From the NCBI GenBank assembly GCA_973895155.1, contig OZ316896.1, positions 558,001 through 622,000 on the forward strand: 64,000 bases of DNA. The letters are read 5' to 3'. Each line of letters begins with the position of its first letter. Position 1 is the first letter of the stretch. The position numbers and the translations under genes are program-made. This document shows positions 25,200 to 37,266 of this stretch, piece after piece. Origin of the DNA: Marsupella aquatica (lineage: Eukaryota > Marchantiophyta). Under the pieces are notes generated by a model that saw only the letters and a program-made list of their open reading frames with translations, searched no databases and was not told the origin of the DNA.

Positions 25200-26770
25200 C
25201 TAAGTCTTTGGAAAAGCATTAGAAAGATGCTTCAACCAGGTAGGGCGCTTTGAAATGTCAAGCCACCAGGCTTGTACAGCTGGCCTCTTCTCAAAAATCT
25301 CACCTTTCCTGGCATGGTTAATTAGATAGTGAGTAAATGGAAGATGGGATAGGTCTGCTAAACTAAAGAAATCACCTGCCAAGTACTTTTGTCCAGGTTT
25401 GGAAAGATGTAACTGATACACATCCAAGACTTTCTCTAGCTTCTCCAGATGTACTTTGGCTACTTCAGGGTCACCTACTTTGCCAAACCAGGCTGCAAAC
25501 ACCAAGTGGTACACAATTGGACCAATTGCAGGGTTGTAATTTTGGGCCTCAACTTCCAACCATTGCTCCACCATGCACTTATCTTTCTCAGTTGATCCAT
25601 ACAAGGGAGTCCCTTTTCCCTCGTACTTTCTAGCAATGTATCTTATAATAGCTCTTGACTCTGCAATAGACAATTGAGATCACCAGATGAAAATTTCTAT
25701 ATCACATGTTTGAAGGGAGACAAAAATTGTCTCAAAATACACAGAGAATAATGTGTTGTAACAATTAGTTTGCAAGATTTGAGTTGTAATATTAAGGAAT
25801 TACACATAACGAAGCAATACCAGACAATGATTCCTTTGCAGTCGTGACATCCCACTCACTGACTTCAATTCTATCAACCCATGCTTGCCATAATACGATG
25901 TCAATCTTTCAAATCATTGACTAATAAACAACCAGCCCCAACTATAAGTCCAAATCTTTCACAAATTTTCTTGCACCTAAGCCATGAAGCTCAACTAGTG
26001 TAAGTGATGCACTCATTAATTACAAATATTACCCTTTGCGCCACTCTTTGGGTTAGGATGGACAAGAATCCAATGACCCAAAACTAGGATTTGTCATTTT
26101 TGTCAAAGTATTCCGATGAAACTCTAGCTCAGAGCTTAGACTTTAACTATGTAATCTAGATTGAAAGCTACACTTCACCGCCCATGGGCTATCTGAGTGA
26201 AGCCTCTAGACCATGGGCGGCATATATAACTGAAGCTGGATGTGAGTAGAAATGGAGATTGGTGAAGTTGGCATGCAAGATTACGACAGGGGTTGGGGGC
26301 CAGGGTGAGTCTCTAACGGGTCTCTAAGAATGGCACAGCAGGCTTGCAACTCTACTTATGTTCAACAAACAGGCACTCAGGCTAGTGTAGACAAGCATGG
26401 GAAATTTCACTTACCATAGAGAACAAGCTCTTTGTCTTGCAACACTGGAATCACACCAAACGGCTGAAAATGGCAACACAAACATATGGCAGCTCAGCAG
26501 ATGCTTTTATCTATTTATTCAGCATTGGCTATCGGAATTTGATTTGAGACAATGTAAAGCAAGCCTATAGTAAGCTACCTGAAGCTTAAGGTACTCTGGT
26601 TTTTTGTGATCTTCTGTTTTAATAATGTCAACTGTGGTAAGATCATAGTCCATGTTCTTCTCCATAAGCGCCATTAGAACTCGGCTGGTGCATATAGATG
26701 GGCGAATGCCCCATACTCTAACTTTCAATGAATTGACCTCCTTGTCCTTATCTTTTCCGCTGGTGGCCAT
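25200..26770 (-). CDS. glutathione S-transferase, phi class
   Basis: Cytosolic enzyme that conjugates glutathione to electrophiles or reduces hydroperoxides. Three exons with matched phase (26579-26770, 26415-26463, 25200-25660) give 233 residues, and the two-intron layout is the usual one for plant phi GSTs. The N-terminal thioredoxin-like domain has the catalytic serine at residue 25 in WGIRPSICTSRVL, and the glutathione-binding PFGVIPVLQDKELVLYESRA. The helical C-terminal domain has VEQWLEVEAQNYNPAI, YLAGDFFSLADLSHLP (the N-capping box and hydrophobic staple region) and a final RPTWLKHL. The first 14 residues are a charged extension beyond the family's normal start. No signal peptide or transmembrane segment. 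I am confident of class and model. Confidence 0.94.
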
Positions 26771-29700
26771 TGTGTGTGATCTTGAATAGAAACCTCAGAG
26801 ATGTGTTTGTTTCAAAAAATTGGCAAGATAAATAAGGGCCAATCCTGAAAGAACTTGTATCTCTACCTGACCTGAAGTTCTCTCTTCTCAAAAGGGACAA
26901 AACCCTAGAAGGCAACCCGAAGAACCAATTAAAGGGAAACAACCCAGAAGACCTAATAAGAGGTGTGTCAAAACCATCAGTAAAGAAGGACCTGAACCAG
27001 AGTCACCTGGCTACTAATAAGAGGTTCAATGAACCTAAGGGTGGCTTTACAATGTGTGGGGTGCACTTGTGAACGCTTTTCATCAAGGTCCCCTTTTGAA
27101 GGTGGTCTGCATACAAAACCCTTCTGAAATGAAGTTGAATAAATTCAAATCCCTTGATGGAGGAGCCAAAGTTTGGAAGTGTTTGCACCACCTCTAGAAG
27201 TGGTAAGAAAATCTAAACAAAAAAGGCACCTCCACATTAACAGTTTTTGGACCAACTACTTGCAAAGTAGGATCAGCTGATAGACCATTTTTTAGTCCAA
27301 CTACTGCAAAGTTAGATCAGCTACCTGTAAAGACGCTGTACCTGAATTGGCCCCCAAATTCTTGTAAAGCCAGCTGTAGACTCATTATGCGGTCAAGATT
27401 TAATATCAGAGAGAATAGAAAGAAGAAGTGTGCATGCCCCCACTATCTTGTCAAGGGACCATAAGAACTGGTCTACCAATGTGGAACTCCTAGACTTCCT
27501 TTGGGTTTTCCTCTGCCTGACTGAGAGTCTTGGCCTTGTCCGCTTGTTTCACGAGTTTAGGCTTTTCTTAGGTTTAATCTACTTGGCCAAAAAGGCAAAA
27601 CAAAAAGTCCCCTCTTTGCCCAACCTGCGGCATTGTTGTAGTACATAAAGTGCGGAAGGCTGCTTGATGCCCCAAACCTACTCTTCAAATTCATTGCCAA
27701 TTTCACGGGGAGTATGCTGTAATCCCAATTTTCAGTGTCACGATTTCTACGAATGGAACAGGAACCCAAAAAGTCCTCTTCCTTCTTTTCCAGTTTGTAA
27801 ACAGACCATGGGAGTGCAATTGGCTGGATTGCTTACTATAGTAGTTAGAGGAACAATCACCATCCGCCAAAAGTCCATCCCACCATTTCAATTTTGTAAA
27901 CAGACCCTGGAAAGTGCCGGATTACTTATTATTAGATTATAGTGACCTGGATCCACCATGTTTTGAAAATAGACAGTGGTGGTTTGAAAGGTAGATGGTT
28001 ATTAGTAGCTGGAATGCCCATTCTTTGAATATTAGAGATAAGACAAAAAAAGCCTGACAAAAGAATCTATGTTGTTACATTTCATCTTTGCCCTATCCGT
28101 GTTTTTATATTCATTCGGTCTTGTTTAATTAGTTTTGTTTACGGACCCCACTAGAGGTCCCTTCCAAAATTCCTGGCGCCATAGTGTGTCACGTCAACAA
28201 CAACCGCAACAAACAAGACTCATCAATTTTGTGATTCAAACTTATAGTTTTCATTCATGTTTGTGTCAGTTTGAGTGTAAATTTTGGGACGCCATGCCGT
28301 AAAAAAAAAGTTAAAAATTGAAAATGCAAAATGCAAAATGCAAGACAATTAAAACTGTCACTATGTAATCGTTTTAGTTACATTTCCAATTTTAAAACTT
28401 AAATTCAAAGATTTATAAAAAATATTTTTCATATAATAAATAATGACTAATAACTAACTTGATAACTTCCTTGTTAAAGGGTAATTGGCACCTCTAGTAA
28501 GATTTCCAGCCCTTTGCTTTTAAGGTAAACTGCTAGCCATGGTCCGAACTTGAACACTGAACTAACTTATGCAATTCATTTGATCAGACATTTATCTAAT
28601 TGCAAATGAACTTGTCACAGATTGAATTTTGACTCTCGTAGCTTGAGAATTTGGTAGCATGTAGCAAAAAGGCCTGATTTTGACAACTAATTATGATAAC
28701 CATGTTGTCAATTAGCCAAGGGGTACAGAACTAATTTTATGTTATTGTATACAAACTCCACCCTAGAAGTCTAGACCCCAACTCTAGCTTGTGTGCTGGC
28801 TTTATAAGTTTCAACAATTAAGTAAATTACCACTAAAACTGTTCTAATTGACAATTATAGTGCCATCATGGTTTCTGTATTTACAAATATGTTAAAATGT
28901 TCTAATTGACAATATGGCCATGATTGTTTCTGTATTTACAACTATGCCCCAGTTTTGTATATGGATGACAAGGTAACCAAGGGGACTATATATTAATTTA
29001 TGTATTTATAAATATACGACTATTTCATATATGGATGACAAGTTCACCAAGGAATTCTATATACTAAAGCTGTGGCATATTTAAGGGGATGATATGCTAA
29101 AATAGTGGCATATTTGTAAATACAATAAAAAATAGTGTAAATTCAAATAATGTCAATACTTCGAATCTAATTTGTTATAAGTTTACGAGCCCTATGCCCA
29201 TGCGTTGCACGGCGCAAGGAGGGCCAACCCACAGAGAGTCGGGCCAGGGCATTTATGGGCAGTGTGGGGAAGCACATGTGCACCAGGGGTGCCTATTTAC
29301 TCCATCAATGATCAGGGAAAACAGTCAAACGAATCCGACGGCTATGAATCTTTCCCTACCAGGAGCTTTTTTGTATTGGGATGAAGGACTAAAAAACACC
29401 TGATCCCATATTATAGTTGTAGATAAATAACATGGTTTATAAGTAAGATGGTTGTACAAATCAGACACATTCTTATGGGTTAGATTAAGGGTAATTGTAA
29501 CATACTCGAACAGAGCAATGGGTTAATTAGGCCAATTGGGAGAGAGAAAAGGATCGGTTCCTCAGCTCTACAGTAGAATGGCGTAATCATCGACAAGAAC
29601 ATGACGATTCCTACGGGAAACACGACCGACTTGATCGATTCTTGAGAACATTCAATTCAACAGCAATAAGAAAGAACATGTGAGAAAGAGCATGTGAGTC

Positions 29701-30249
29701 AGGGCGACAAACGATCGGACATTCGGACTATTACTGTACTCGTCTATCGATGTAAACAGAAACTCTTCAGTTCGGGTCGAGTTGTAGCGCCTCGTAATCT
29801 TTTCGGGCTTCAGGTTGTGAATTTGGAATCAGGAATGTCCAATCGTCCCCAACAGGAGGAGCATGAGAGACTAGCAATCGGGCTCGAAATTGGAGGTCGG
29901 CGTTTCCAATTGAGTCGACAAACGGGTGTTGCATTTGTAAAGCTCGAGCTCTACAGAGAGTGTCAGGTGTTCGGGGTTTAGGGTTTAGGATGGGGGCGAA
30001 ATTGTGATGGAAGTGGTGAGTTGAAACTGCGACGTAATGACCAACCGAAAATCATGAGAATGAATGTTTTCGGTGGATCATGACAGTAGCTAGCAGAATC
30101 CAGCTATGAATCCACCGATCCTGATCAGGCACAGGAAGAATCTACTACATAAGATGCAAAGAGCCGTTTACGGGTGAGCGAGAGAGTTTGAGAGAATGAC
30201 TTGAATTTTCCCGGTCAGGTTTACTTGCGTCCTCGAGAGGACGTAAGTG
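26771..30249. other. intergenic between GST and ARP6
   Basis: No gene seen. Degenerate repeats occur at 28848-29090 (tttctgtatttacaa(a/c)tatg twice; tatatggatgacaag(g/t)t twice). Further degenerate copies lie at about 27240-27330 and 27770-27930 (cagtttgtaaacagacc and attttgtaaacagacc). A short cccatgcgttgcacgg palindrome-like motif lies at about 29196. A telo-box-like ggggtttagggtttagg at about 29974 lies 270 bp upstream of ARP6 and may be part of its promoter. Confidence 0.4.
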
Positions 30250-33200
30250 ATGGCGAGGGGTGCAGCGGCAGCGGCCGGAGTTTCGGAAAGCAATGTCGTG
30301 GTGTTGGACAATGGAGCGGGCTTTTGCAAAGCAGGGTTAGCAGGGCATCCTGATTCTCTGGTAGTCGTGCCGCATTGCAAGGCCCGAGCAAAATCAGCCA
30401 AGAAATGGGTCCTGGCAGACCAGCTCGACCAGGTTTCCGACATCCAGGGCATCTCCATACGCCGGCCCTTGGACAGAGGCTACCTGATCGACTCGAAGAT
30501 GGAGAAAGAGATTTGGGATCGCATCTTCAAGACTCGTCTCAAGATCCGCCCCTCGGAGTGTGGCCTATTGCTCGTAGAGCCCCTCTTCAATCCCCCATCT
30601 ATCCAGAAGACGACAGATGAGATCGTTTTCGAGGAATTGGGGTTCCAGTCTCTGTATGTGGGGAATGCCCCCGCACTCACACACATATATGAGGCCAAAA
30701 GGGCGCCGGACAGTCTCCTGGCGAGGTCGGGTTGCAGCTTGGTGGTAGACTCGGGATTTTCGTTTACGCATGCTGCTCCAGTTTTTGATGGGTTTGTCAT
30801 CAACCACGCCGTGAAGAGGCTGAATTTGGGTGGGAAGGCGCTCACCAATTTCATGAAGGAGTTGGTGTCCTACAGGGCCTGGAATATGATGGATGAGACT
30901 TACATCATGGAGGATGTCAAAGAGAAGCTCTGCTTCGTTTCGTTGGATATACCTGCTGATCTTGTTGTTGCCAGGTCCTAGACTTTGTTGCCCTTCTGGA
31001 TTCATTTCTGGATACCCCTTTTCCGCTCTGGTCGAGTTTGAAATAGAATTGACATTGAATCCATTTGTATTTGACTATTGAATTTGAATGCTGCTGCTTT
31101 GAACATGAGTTTTAAATTGAGTCAGTTTTTAAGTTCATGGATCCGGAAATATTGGGGTGAGGAACAGAAAGTACTCGAAGCCAAAACTGTTGAGACGATA
31201 TTTGCTGAGAATGTAGCGATGGGGTTTAGTGCGTAGGCATCTAAAATCTGAATAATTCTTGTCCTGTGAAAACTTTTTATCGATTTATTGCTTAGTGGTG
31301 ATTTGTGGTTGCGAAGATGTGTAAATGAAAAAGAATTGCAAAAGAAGAACGGCAAATAGCTGTAAATTAAGAGGGTGAAGAAATTCATAATTCGAGAAGA
31401 TTTGAAATTGTGAAGATTTGTAGGTTTTAGTAGATTTTTAGTCTCGAAGGGTCGTCGACGAAGTTTTGATGAAGTGTATGGTGTAAGATGCTCTTGAGGC
31501 TCTTATGAACTTCCCTTGCGTCATCACCAATATTCTTGTTTAGTCTGAGGGCCAGCAACCCAGTCTGAATTTTTGCGAGTTATTGCTGTAGGAAGCGTGG
31601 CAAAAGCAACTATTTCCTAAGCGAGTATGTGTTGCCTGATGGTATAAAGCACAAGCGTGGTTTCGTCAAGGACCCCGTTGCAGCCGCTGCATCTTTCACC
31701 AAACGGCAAAGGGGAGAGGAAGGACTCGTAGTTGATCAGATAGCTCAATCAACACCAGTGGAAAAAGTGAGAGAGAAGCCAAGAAATTCAGCACAGGCCG
31801 CACAGGACCAGCAGGTACCAACGTGAGCCCCCAACCCAATCTGTAATACAAGATATGTGATGTTGTGATTCTGTGAATTTGCGGAATGAAGTGATCAAAG
31901 TTGTAATTTGAGCTTTGTGCTCAAAAAAGCGAATGAATGTATGGTCGATACCTCGGAGTTGATTAATATCTCGGTGTGGCGTTTTGAACAGGTGCTTAAC
32001 TTGACAAATGAGAGGTTTCTGGTCCCGGAGATGTTATTTTATCCGGCGGACCTCGGTAAGTTTATGACTCCTTACTGTTCCTTGTTGTAACTTTATGGCT
32101 GGAATCATCTTCTGATCAAGAGCTTTATGACTACCAGTCGTTTTAGGAAGTGAACGTTGTGATTCTGACCGGTTCTTCCTTTCTTTGATTGATTGCTTTA
32201 TGGCACCAATTAAATTTTGTTTAGCAACTTAATGGCACTGATTTTGAGGTACCTTTTCCCGGGAAAGTTATTTGATTATCAAATTCTCTATGCCGATATC
32301 TAATACATTTGAAGCGCTGTGACTTGCAGGAATGAATGAGGCAGGATTGGCGGAATCCATAGTTCGAGCTGTCAATTCCTGTCATCCTAACCTCCGTCCT
32401 CTTTTGTACTCCAAGTAAGAAGGTCTCATGATTAACTTGGCTTACAATTTCTGAAAGGGCAATACTGTAGTAATACGGTTCTCTCAAACTAGACTGGATT
32501 ATATGTTATCCCAAAATTGTGTGAAGATGCATGTTGTAGTGGCTTGAATATCCAGAAATTACCGTAGAAGCTATGTGTGAAAATAATCTTGATCGGTTCT
32601 TCGGTTTTTCGAATGTCTGCTTAACGTGGAAAAACCGGTTTGTAAATTTCTCGGTGTGAAAAGTTGTTTAATGAACAGTTCTCTCACTGTCCCAGCAAAA
32701 GATCAGGACCACTATAGCAACAGGCTGTCAATTGATTGCATCCTCTCTGACAATCGGAATGTGATCATGACTACAGCGTGTTGCTGACGGGTGGAAGTAC
32801 AATTTTTCCAGGATTTGAGAAAAGATTGTGAGTTTTGCCCAGAGCTGCTCTTTCTCATGAGTGAAAAGTTACTCTCTTATGATTATCTGTATATTGCTAT
32901 CATTATTTTTGTGTCAAATTTGTCAATACTCTTCAGTTTGGTCTACCAGTGTTTTCCCGGTCCGTCCATTGTGTGATATTGTGTATGATAGGCTCAATTG
33001 GTGATGGATTTGTGGACTTCAGGGAAATGGAGCTGCGACCGCTTGTGCCAGATGAGTACAATGTCAGTATATCTGCAGTTGACAGGTGAGTTCTGTAAGC
33101 TGAGCGTGGTTATTTCTGATGCCATCAATAATGTTTGGAATTGAAATTCATCTCAATAAACTGGCGATTGCTACGAGTTTTTCTCCTCGTCTTCTTCTTG

Positions 33201-33439
33201 TTTTCCCTTTCGTTTTCGTTTCCTTTTGTTCTCCTTACAATTTCTGATGCTGGAACGAGACCTACGCCACCCATTTTGAGAAGTCATTGTTTTGTTTCCG
33301 CATTTCCAGTCCTCTTACAGCTGCTTGGAAGGGAGGATGCTTACTGGCCGAGGGTCCAGACTTTCGTGCCTCAGCAATCACAAAGAAAGAATATGAGGAA
33401 CACGGAACTGCAAGGTGTAGACGAAGATTTATGCATTGA
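30250..33439 (+). CDS. ARP6: actin-related protein 6 (SWR1 complex)
   Basis: Nuclear actin-fold subunit of SWR1, which exchanges H2A for H2A.Z; in Arabidopsis its loss causes early flowering. Seven exons with consistent phase: 30250-30974, 31592-31814, 31992-32055, 32330-32414, 32777-32827, 33023-33085 and 33310-33439, 446 residues. Motifs are VVLDNGAGFCKAGLAG (first phosphate loop), LLLVEPLFNPPSIQ, VVDSGFSFTHAAPVFDG (second phosphate loop), LARKR-type insert then NYFLSEYVLPDG, LTNERFLVPEMLFYPADLG, GLAESIVRAVNSCHP, VLLTGGSTIFPGF (adenosine motif), ELRPLVP, and the plant-type C-terminus GTARCRRRFMH. It is about 25 residues longer than Arabidopsis ARP6, from an alanine-rich N-terminus and a longer linker. 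I chose ATG at 30250; the GTG just before it is not a plausible eukaryotic start. Confidence 0.95.
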
Positions 33440-33485
33440 TTCCACTGAAGTCCAACGAGTAGACGAAGATTTGTGCGTAGGTTCC
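33416..33485 (+). repeat. 41-bp partial duplication across the ARP6 stop
   Basis: gtagacgaagatttatgc ... gattcc (from 33416, coding the last ARP6 residues) is repeated 41 bp downstream as gtagacgaagatttgtgc ... ggttcc (to 33485). The second copy is in the 3' untranslated region. Confidence 0.85.
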
Positions 33486-33570
33486 GAGTAGAGTAGAGTA
33501 GAGTAGAGTAGAGTAGAGTAGAGTAGAGTAGAGTAGAGTAGAGTAGAGTAGAGTAGAGTAGAGTAGAGTA
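33486..33570 (+). repeat. (GAGTA)17 microsatellite
   Basis: 85 bp of uninterrupted gagta units, starting 46 bp after the ARP6 stop codon. The duplicated segment upstream contains cgagtagacg, a likely seed for the slippage. Confidence 0.98.
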
Positions 33571-34472
33571 TATGATTTTGCCTCCCTTGCGGAGTGGAGC
33601 TCATTCATCAATTGATAGAAAAGATTTTACATGAATGCTAACAAGCATTTTTCTCCTGGTAACAGGTCTAATTGACAGCAGGGGTCGTCATCTTGATTGC
33701 AATGCACGCTTTGTGATAAAAGCTTTTTGTCCACTTTTGTTCTCTTCAACATATTTCTTAGGCTGCAGGATCGTCCCGGTCAAAGATCGGCTCCTTGCCC
33801 TACGTCATGTGTATTACGGATTTCTTAGCAGTTCATAATTGACGGTAGGATTCGAGTTCTTGATTGCGGTGCCAGTTTTCTTATCACCATCTTTGATGTC
33901 TCCAAAACAACGTCATTGTTGTTTCTGACCAATTTGTGGATGAGTCAAGCAAAGGCTCGTTGCCAATATGCGTTTTTAATGTGTCAAAGGTAGCCTCATC
34001 GCCATTTTGTCACACATTTCTGATGCCTCAAAGAAAGCTGCATTGGTCACTTATGGCGCAACGCACCGTTTGATGTCGCAAGAAAAGCCATGGTGAGCTT
34101 TCCTGACCAACTTATTGATCTGTCATAAATTTCCTGCTACTCTTATCGTTGGCTTTATCTCAGGAGCTTCATTGCCTATTTTTTAATCACTTTTGTATGT
34201 GTCGAAGAACTCGTTGTAGGTTTTTGACAACTCTTATGATTTCTCGAATTTAGGCTTGTTGCCATCTTTCACATACGTAACTGCTTTCTTAGTATTTTCC
34301 CGTTTGAAACTGGATTTGTGTTCTCGATTGTAATTCATGTCAAAAATCTTCTTTTGTTGTCTACAATTTCCTCAAGAATTTCAGAGCCGCTTTTCACCAT
34401 CTAATGGTAATCATTAAATTATATCGAATTTGTTCTGGAAATGGTAGTGAGTTGACTACTCGGATTCGACGC
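33571..34472. other. intergenic between convergent ARP6 and dynein genes
   Basis: Mixed 3' regions of two convergent genes. Short similar phrases (catctttgatgtctc / catctttcaca) recur, but I see no defined repeat or exon. Confidence 0.35.
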
Positions 34473-35214
34473 TCAAAATTCTTCCTCTTCTGGCTTTACT
34501 TCCTCCGGTGGAGCAGGTGGAAGTTCTTCTGGGACAAATCCTGGGTACTGTTGGATCACAATCAAAGTGAACTGGAGGTCAATCACTGCAATGAGTTCAT
34601 GACGAAGACTTTTTATTCGTATCATGCTGAGGTCATTTTGCGGGTCCAGCTCACGGATTGCACTCCTGGTCATGAGTGCTAAGCTGGGAATCTCATTGGC
34701 ATACTGCACTGCGTGCTCCTCCTGCAAAGTTATAGGCTGCAAATCTTAGACGATCAAAATCTCAAGCTCATACAGTTCACGTCGATTAGCACTAGCATCA
34801 TGAGCCATCTCTAAATTGACACTACTGACTAATTCAGATGTGATGGCATTTAACTCCACTTCGCTTCGAGTTTAGCTCATGTCTTCTGATGGAGTTAACA
34901 TGAATGGTTTAGGTAAACCGGCTAACGTGTTTTTGTGCATGGAGGGGGGGGGGGGGGGGGGTGATAGTTGACCATGTTCGCTGCTCTTGTCGACTTATGC
35001 AACAAAATCCATTTCAGCAAAACTATCACTCATTAGGGCCCTTGGGATGTCGTTTGTCTTGAAACCGGAAGGCGATCCACCCATCAGCAGACAATCATGC
35101 AGTATTATTTACTAACCGGAACTCAATCATTGGGTGAAAATAGTGGCAGACCTCAGGAATGGTGGAGCGAAGAATGTTCCCAACATTGTCGACAATCATC
35201 GTGCCAATCACATC
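34473..35214 (-). CDS. dynein light chain, roadblock/LC7 type (5' incomplete)
   Basis: Two exons recognised: 35152-35214 and 34473-34721, phase 0. They give 103 residues that follow the LC7 fold: VIGTMIVDNVGNILRSTIPE (beta strand pair), then YANEIPSLALMTRSAIRELDP, then the family hallmark DPQNDLSMIRIKSLRHELI and FTLIVIQQYP. In animals and green algae this family links intermediate chains in cytoplasmic and axonemal dyneins. The protein adds a Pro/Glu-rich tail (PEELPPAPPEEVKPEEEEF) absent from the usual 96-residue LC7. The first exon, expected to encode about 15-20 residues ending near an HKGV-like motif, was not found upstream, so the start is missing from this model. The donor at 35151 (GTCTGC) is weak but in phase. 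Confidence 0.8.
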
Positions 35215-36540
35215 CTACACGCACAACCAATGGTTAGGGTAAATGGCACTCAAGAATTTTGTGTACCTGTCATACTTTCAGTGTTCCTTATGTTACAGTT
35301 TGGTTTCTTAGCGGCTGCATTTGACGACATTGCTAGGCAACACGAAACCGCGCCCATAGTCCCAAGTCCTGAGCGTCAGGGTTTCCAATTTGTCTGGAGC
35401 GATCATGTTGCACATCATTTAAGAGAGACAACAAGAACTGTACACTTCTTAAACTAGGAGATCTGTTATTCCTAGTCTTCCTTGCCTGTAAATATCTCCT
35501 TTGATTATTTTGCGTTGCATTGAGTTTTCTAAAACCTGATCATAAATTTCATAGGCCACTGGGGCAAAGGGACCACTGAGATGGATAAATAGGAACCTTT
35601 AAATTGCTTATCCTCTTGAGCGCTTTCTCCACCTCTGTCTGCCCAACATACAGCACCGATACAAATCAGTACAGGTTCATGATTACATATGGTTATGGCG
35701 AGAGAAAAGTAAAAAGAGAAGTGAAGGAATTGATTTCAAAGTTTCATACTTCACGGCAAGGCTTCAGTCATTCTAGAAGAAATAAGATCAACGAGACTGA
35801 CATTCCCTAGTCTTGCAAGAGAGACGACAGAAAATTCTCCATAGAAGTAGACGGTCGGGTGAACAGTATGCCAAAGGTTGCAACTCTCTCAAGTGGAAAT
35901 CCAAAGACTCCATACCAGGACTTAGGGAAGTCCTCATACATAGAAGTACTATCTTGAGAGTGGCTACTGAGCGGCCAACCAACCAAATCGGCAGGTTAAA
36001 GCAAGAAAAACCCACCGCCAAGGTTTTGGACTCCCTTCCTCGCCAAGCAGATTTCAGCTCGTGAATCAGCCGATATCCTCTGGCCTCGGACAGGCTCAAG
36101 TTAGTACCCGGCTCGCAAGATACCAAACCCATGTCTAGAATTCGTTCCCTTTCAGACAATAACTAACCTAAGTCGGTCCCATCGGTTATTTGGTTCTCTG
36201 GACAAAAACCAAATAACCCTCTGGACGAAAACTGTCACTCTAATTTTCGAGCTCAGTCAGATTGATCTCCAACTTGTTTTACAACGGTTTTTCCACCTTT
36301 CTCCATGCGCTCGTTATTCTTAAATTCCATCCCAGTTTTCGTCTCTCCTCCTCCATTACATTTGAGTCCATCCCCACTCTTCTCTCCATTCCTTCATTTA
36401 CCATTTCTCTCTATGTCGAGCGTGGAATGGATGGAACGAACTTGGAAATTAAGTGTTTCTTCACTGTAGATTAGATTCATTAATGTGACCAAATTCTCTC
36501 TCTCTCAGATTGTCTCTTTCTCTCTCTTTCTCTAGTGGGC
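35215..36540. other. no recognised gene; may hide the dynein first exon
   Basis: The minus strand here should carry the missing 5' exon and promoter of the roadblock gene, but no segment matches the family start. A 123-codon minus-strand frame at 35788-36159 has no resemblance I recognise. An 18-G run lies at 34944-34961, in the dynein intron just downstream on that strand. Confidence 0.35.
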
Positions 36541-36816
36541 GAATGTCGATCCTCACTCGACGATTTGGATTCTTTCTTCCTCTAGCGGTGAATGTCGATC
36601 CTCACTCAGCGATTTGGTTTCTTTCTTCCTCTAGAAGGTGAATGTCTATCCTTACTCAACGATTTGGTCCAACTCTCTGACCCCTCTTTCTCTTTCTCTC
36701 TCTTTCTCTGGTGGGTCAATGACCATCCTCACTCAACGATTTGGTTTCTTTCTCCCTCTAGAGACTGAATGTCGATCCTCACTTAACGATTTACAACTCT
36801 CTGACCCATCTTGAAG
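36541..36816. repeat. ~50-bp minisatellite, five copies
   Basis: gaatgtcgatcctcactca followed by cgatttggtttctttcttcc and tctag recurs at 36541, 36590, 36640, 36717 and 36767. The third unit is longer because of a tctctttctc-rich expansion. CT-rich stretches occupy the linkers. Confidence 0.9.
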
Positions 36817-36904
36817 ACGAGGTAGGAAATGAGGAAATGAGACAATTTACAACTCTCTGACCCATCTTGAAGACCAGGTAGGAAGGGAGGAAATGAGGAA
36901 ATGA
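36786..36904. repeat. tandem duplication, ~56 bp
   Basis: atttacaactctctgaccca plus tcttgaaga(c)(g/c)aggtagga ... gaggaaatga appears twice in succession, overlapping the end of the minisatellite. Confidence 0.85.
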
Positions 36905-37176
36905 ATTGGGAAAGGAGGAACTCGAGTGAGTGGGAACACCATGGTCTTTGTCGGTCTCCTGAGCTGGGGTTGGTTTAGGTGGCGTGCAGTCCTGTCCTCT
37001 CGAGTGTACTGGATCGATTCGATGTTAATTTGTGCTTGAAGGATTGAAAGAATGAAGAAACGGTGGATGAATGGCAATTCCCCTCTTCATCAGCCGTGTC
37101 AACTTTTACCGGTACCACACTGCTGTTGCTTGGTGGCAGCTTTCTCAATAACTTCCGTTCCATACTACTGTACATT

Positions 37177-37266
37177 GTCCTCTATAAGTGCAACCATGGA
37201 TAAGTGCAAGGAATTATGTTTGTCCTCTATAAGTGCAACCATGGATAAGTGCAAGGAGTTCTGTTC
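37177..37266 (+). repeat. 45-bp tandem repeat, two copies
   Basis: gtcctctataagtgcaacca followed by tggataagtgcaaggagtt begins at 37177 and again at 37222, with a few substitutions. Its length is a multiple of three, so the frame stays open, but no gene is evident. Confidence 0.92.

Noticed and set aside
26178-26220. 10-bp inverted repeat (ccgcccatgg / ccatgggcgg) in the GST intron
   Set aside because: Short arms with a 23-nt loop; not distinguishable from chance and no functional context.
33371-33611. Minus-strand frames encoding a repeated YSTLL peptide
   Set aside because: They are translations of the (GAGTA) microsatellite and carry no other coding signal.
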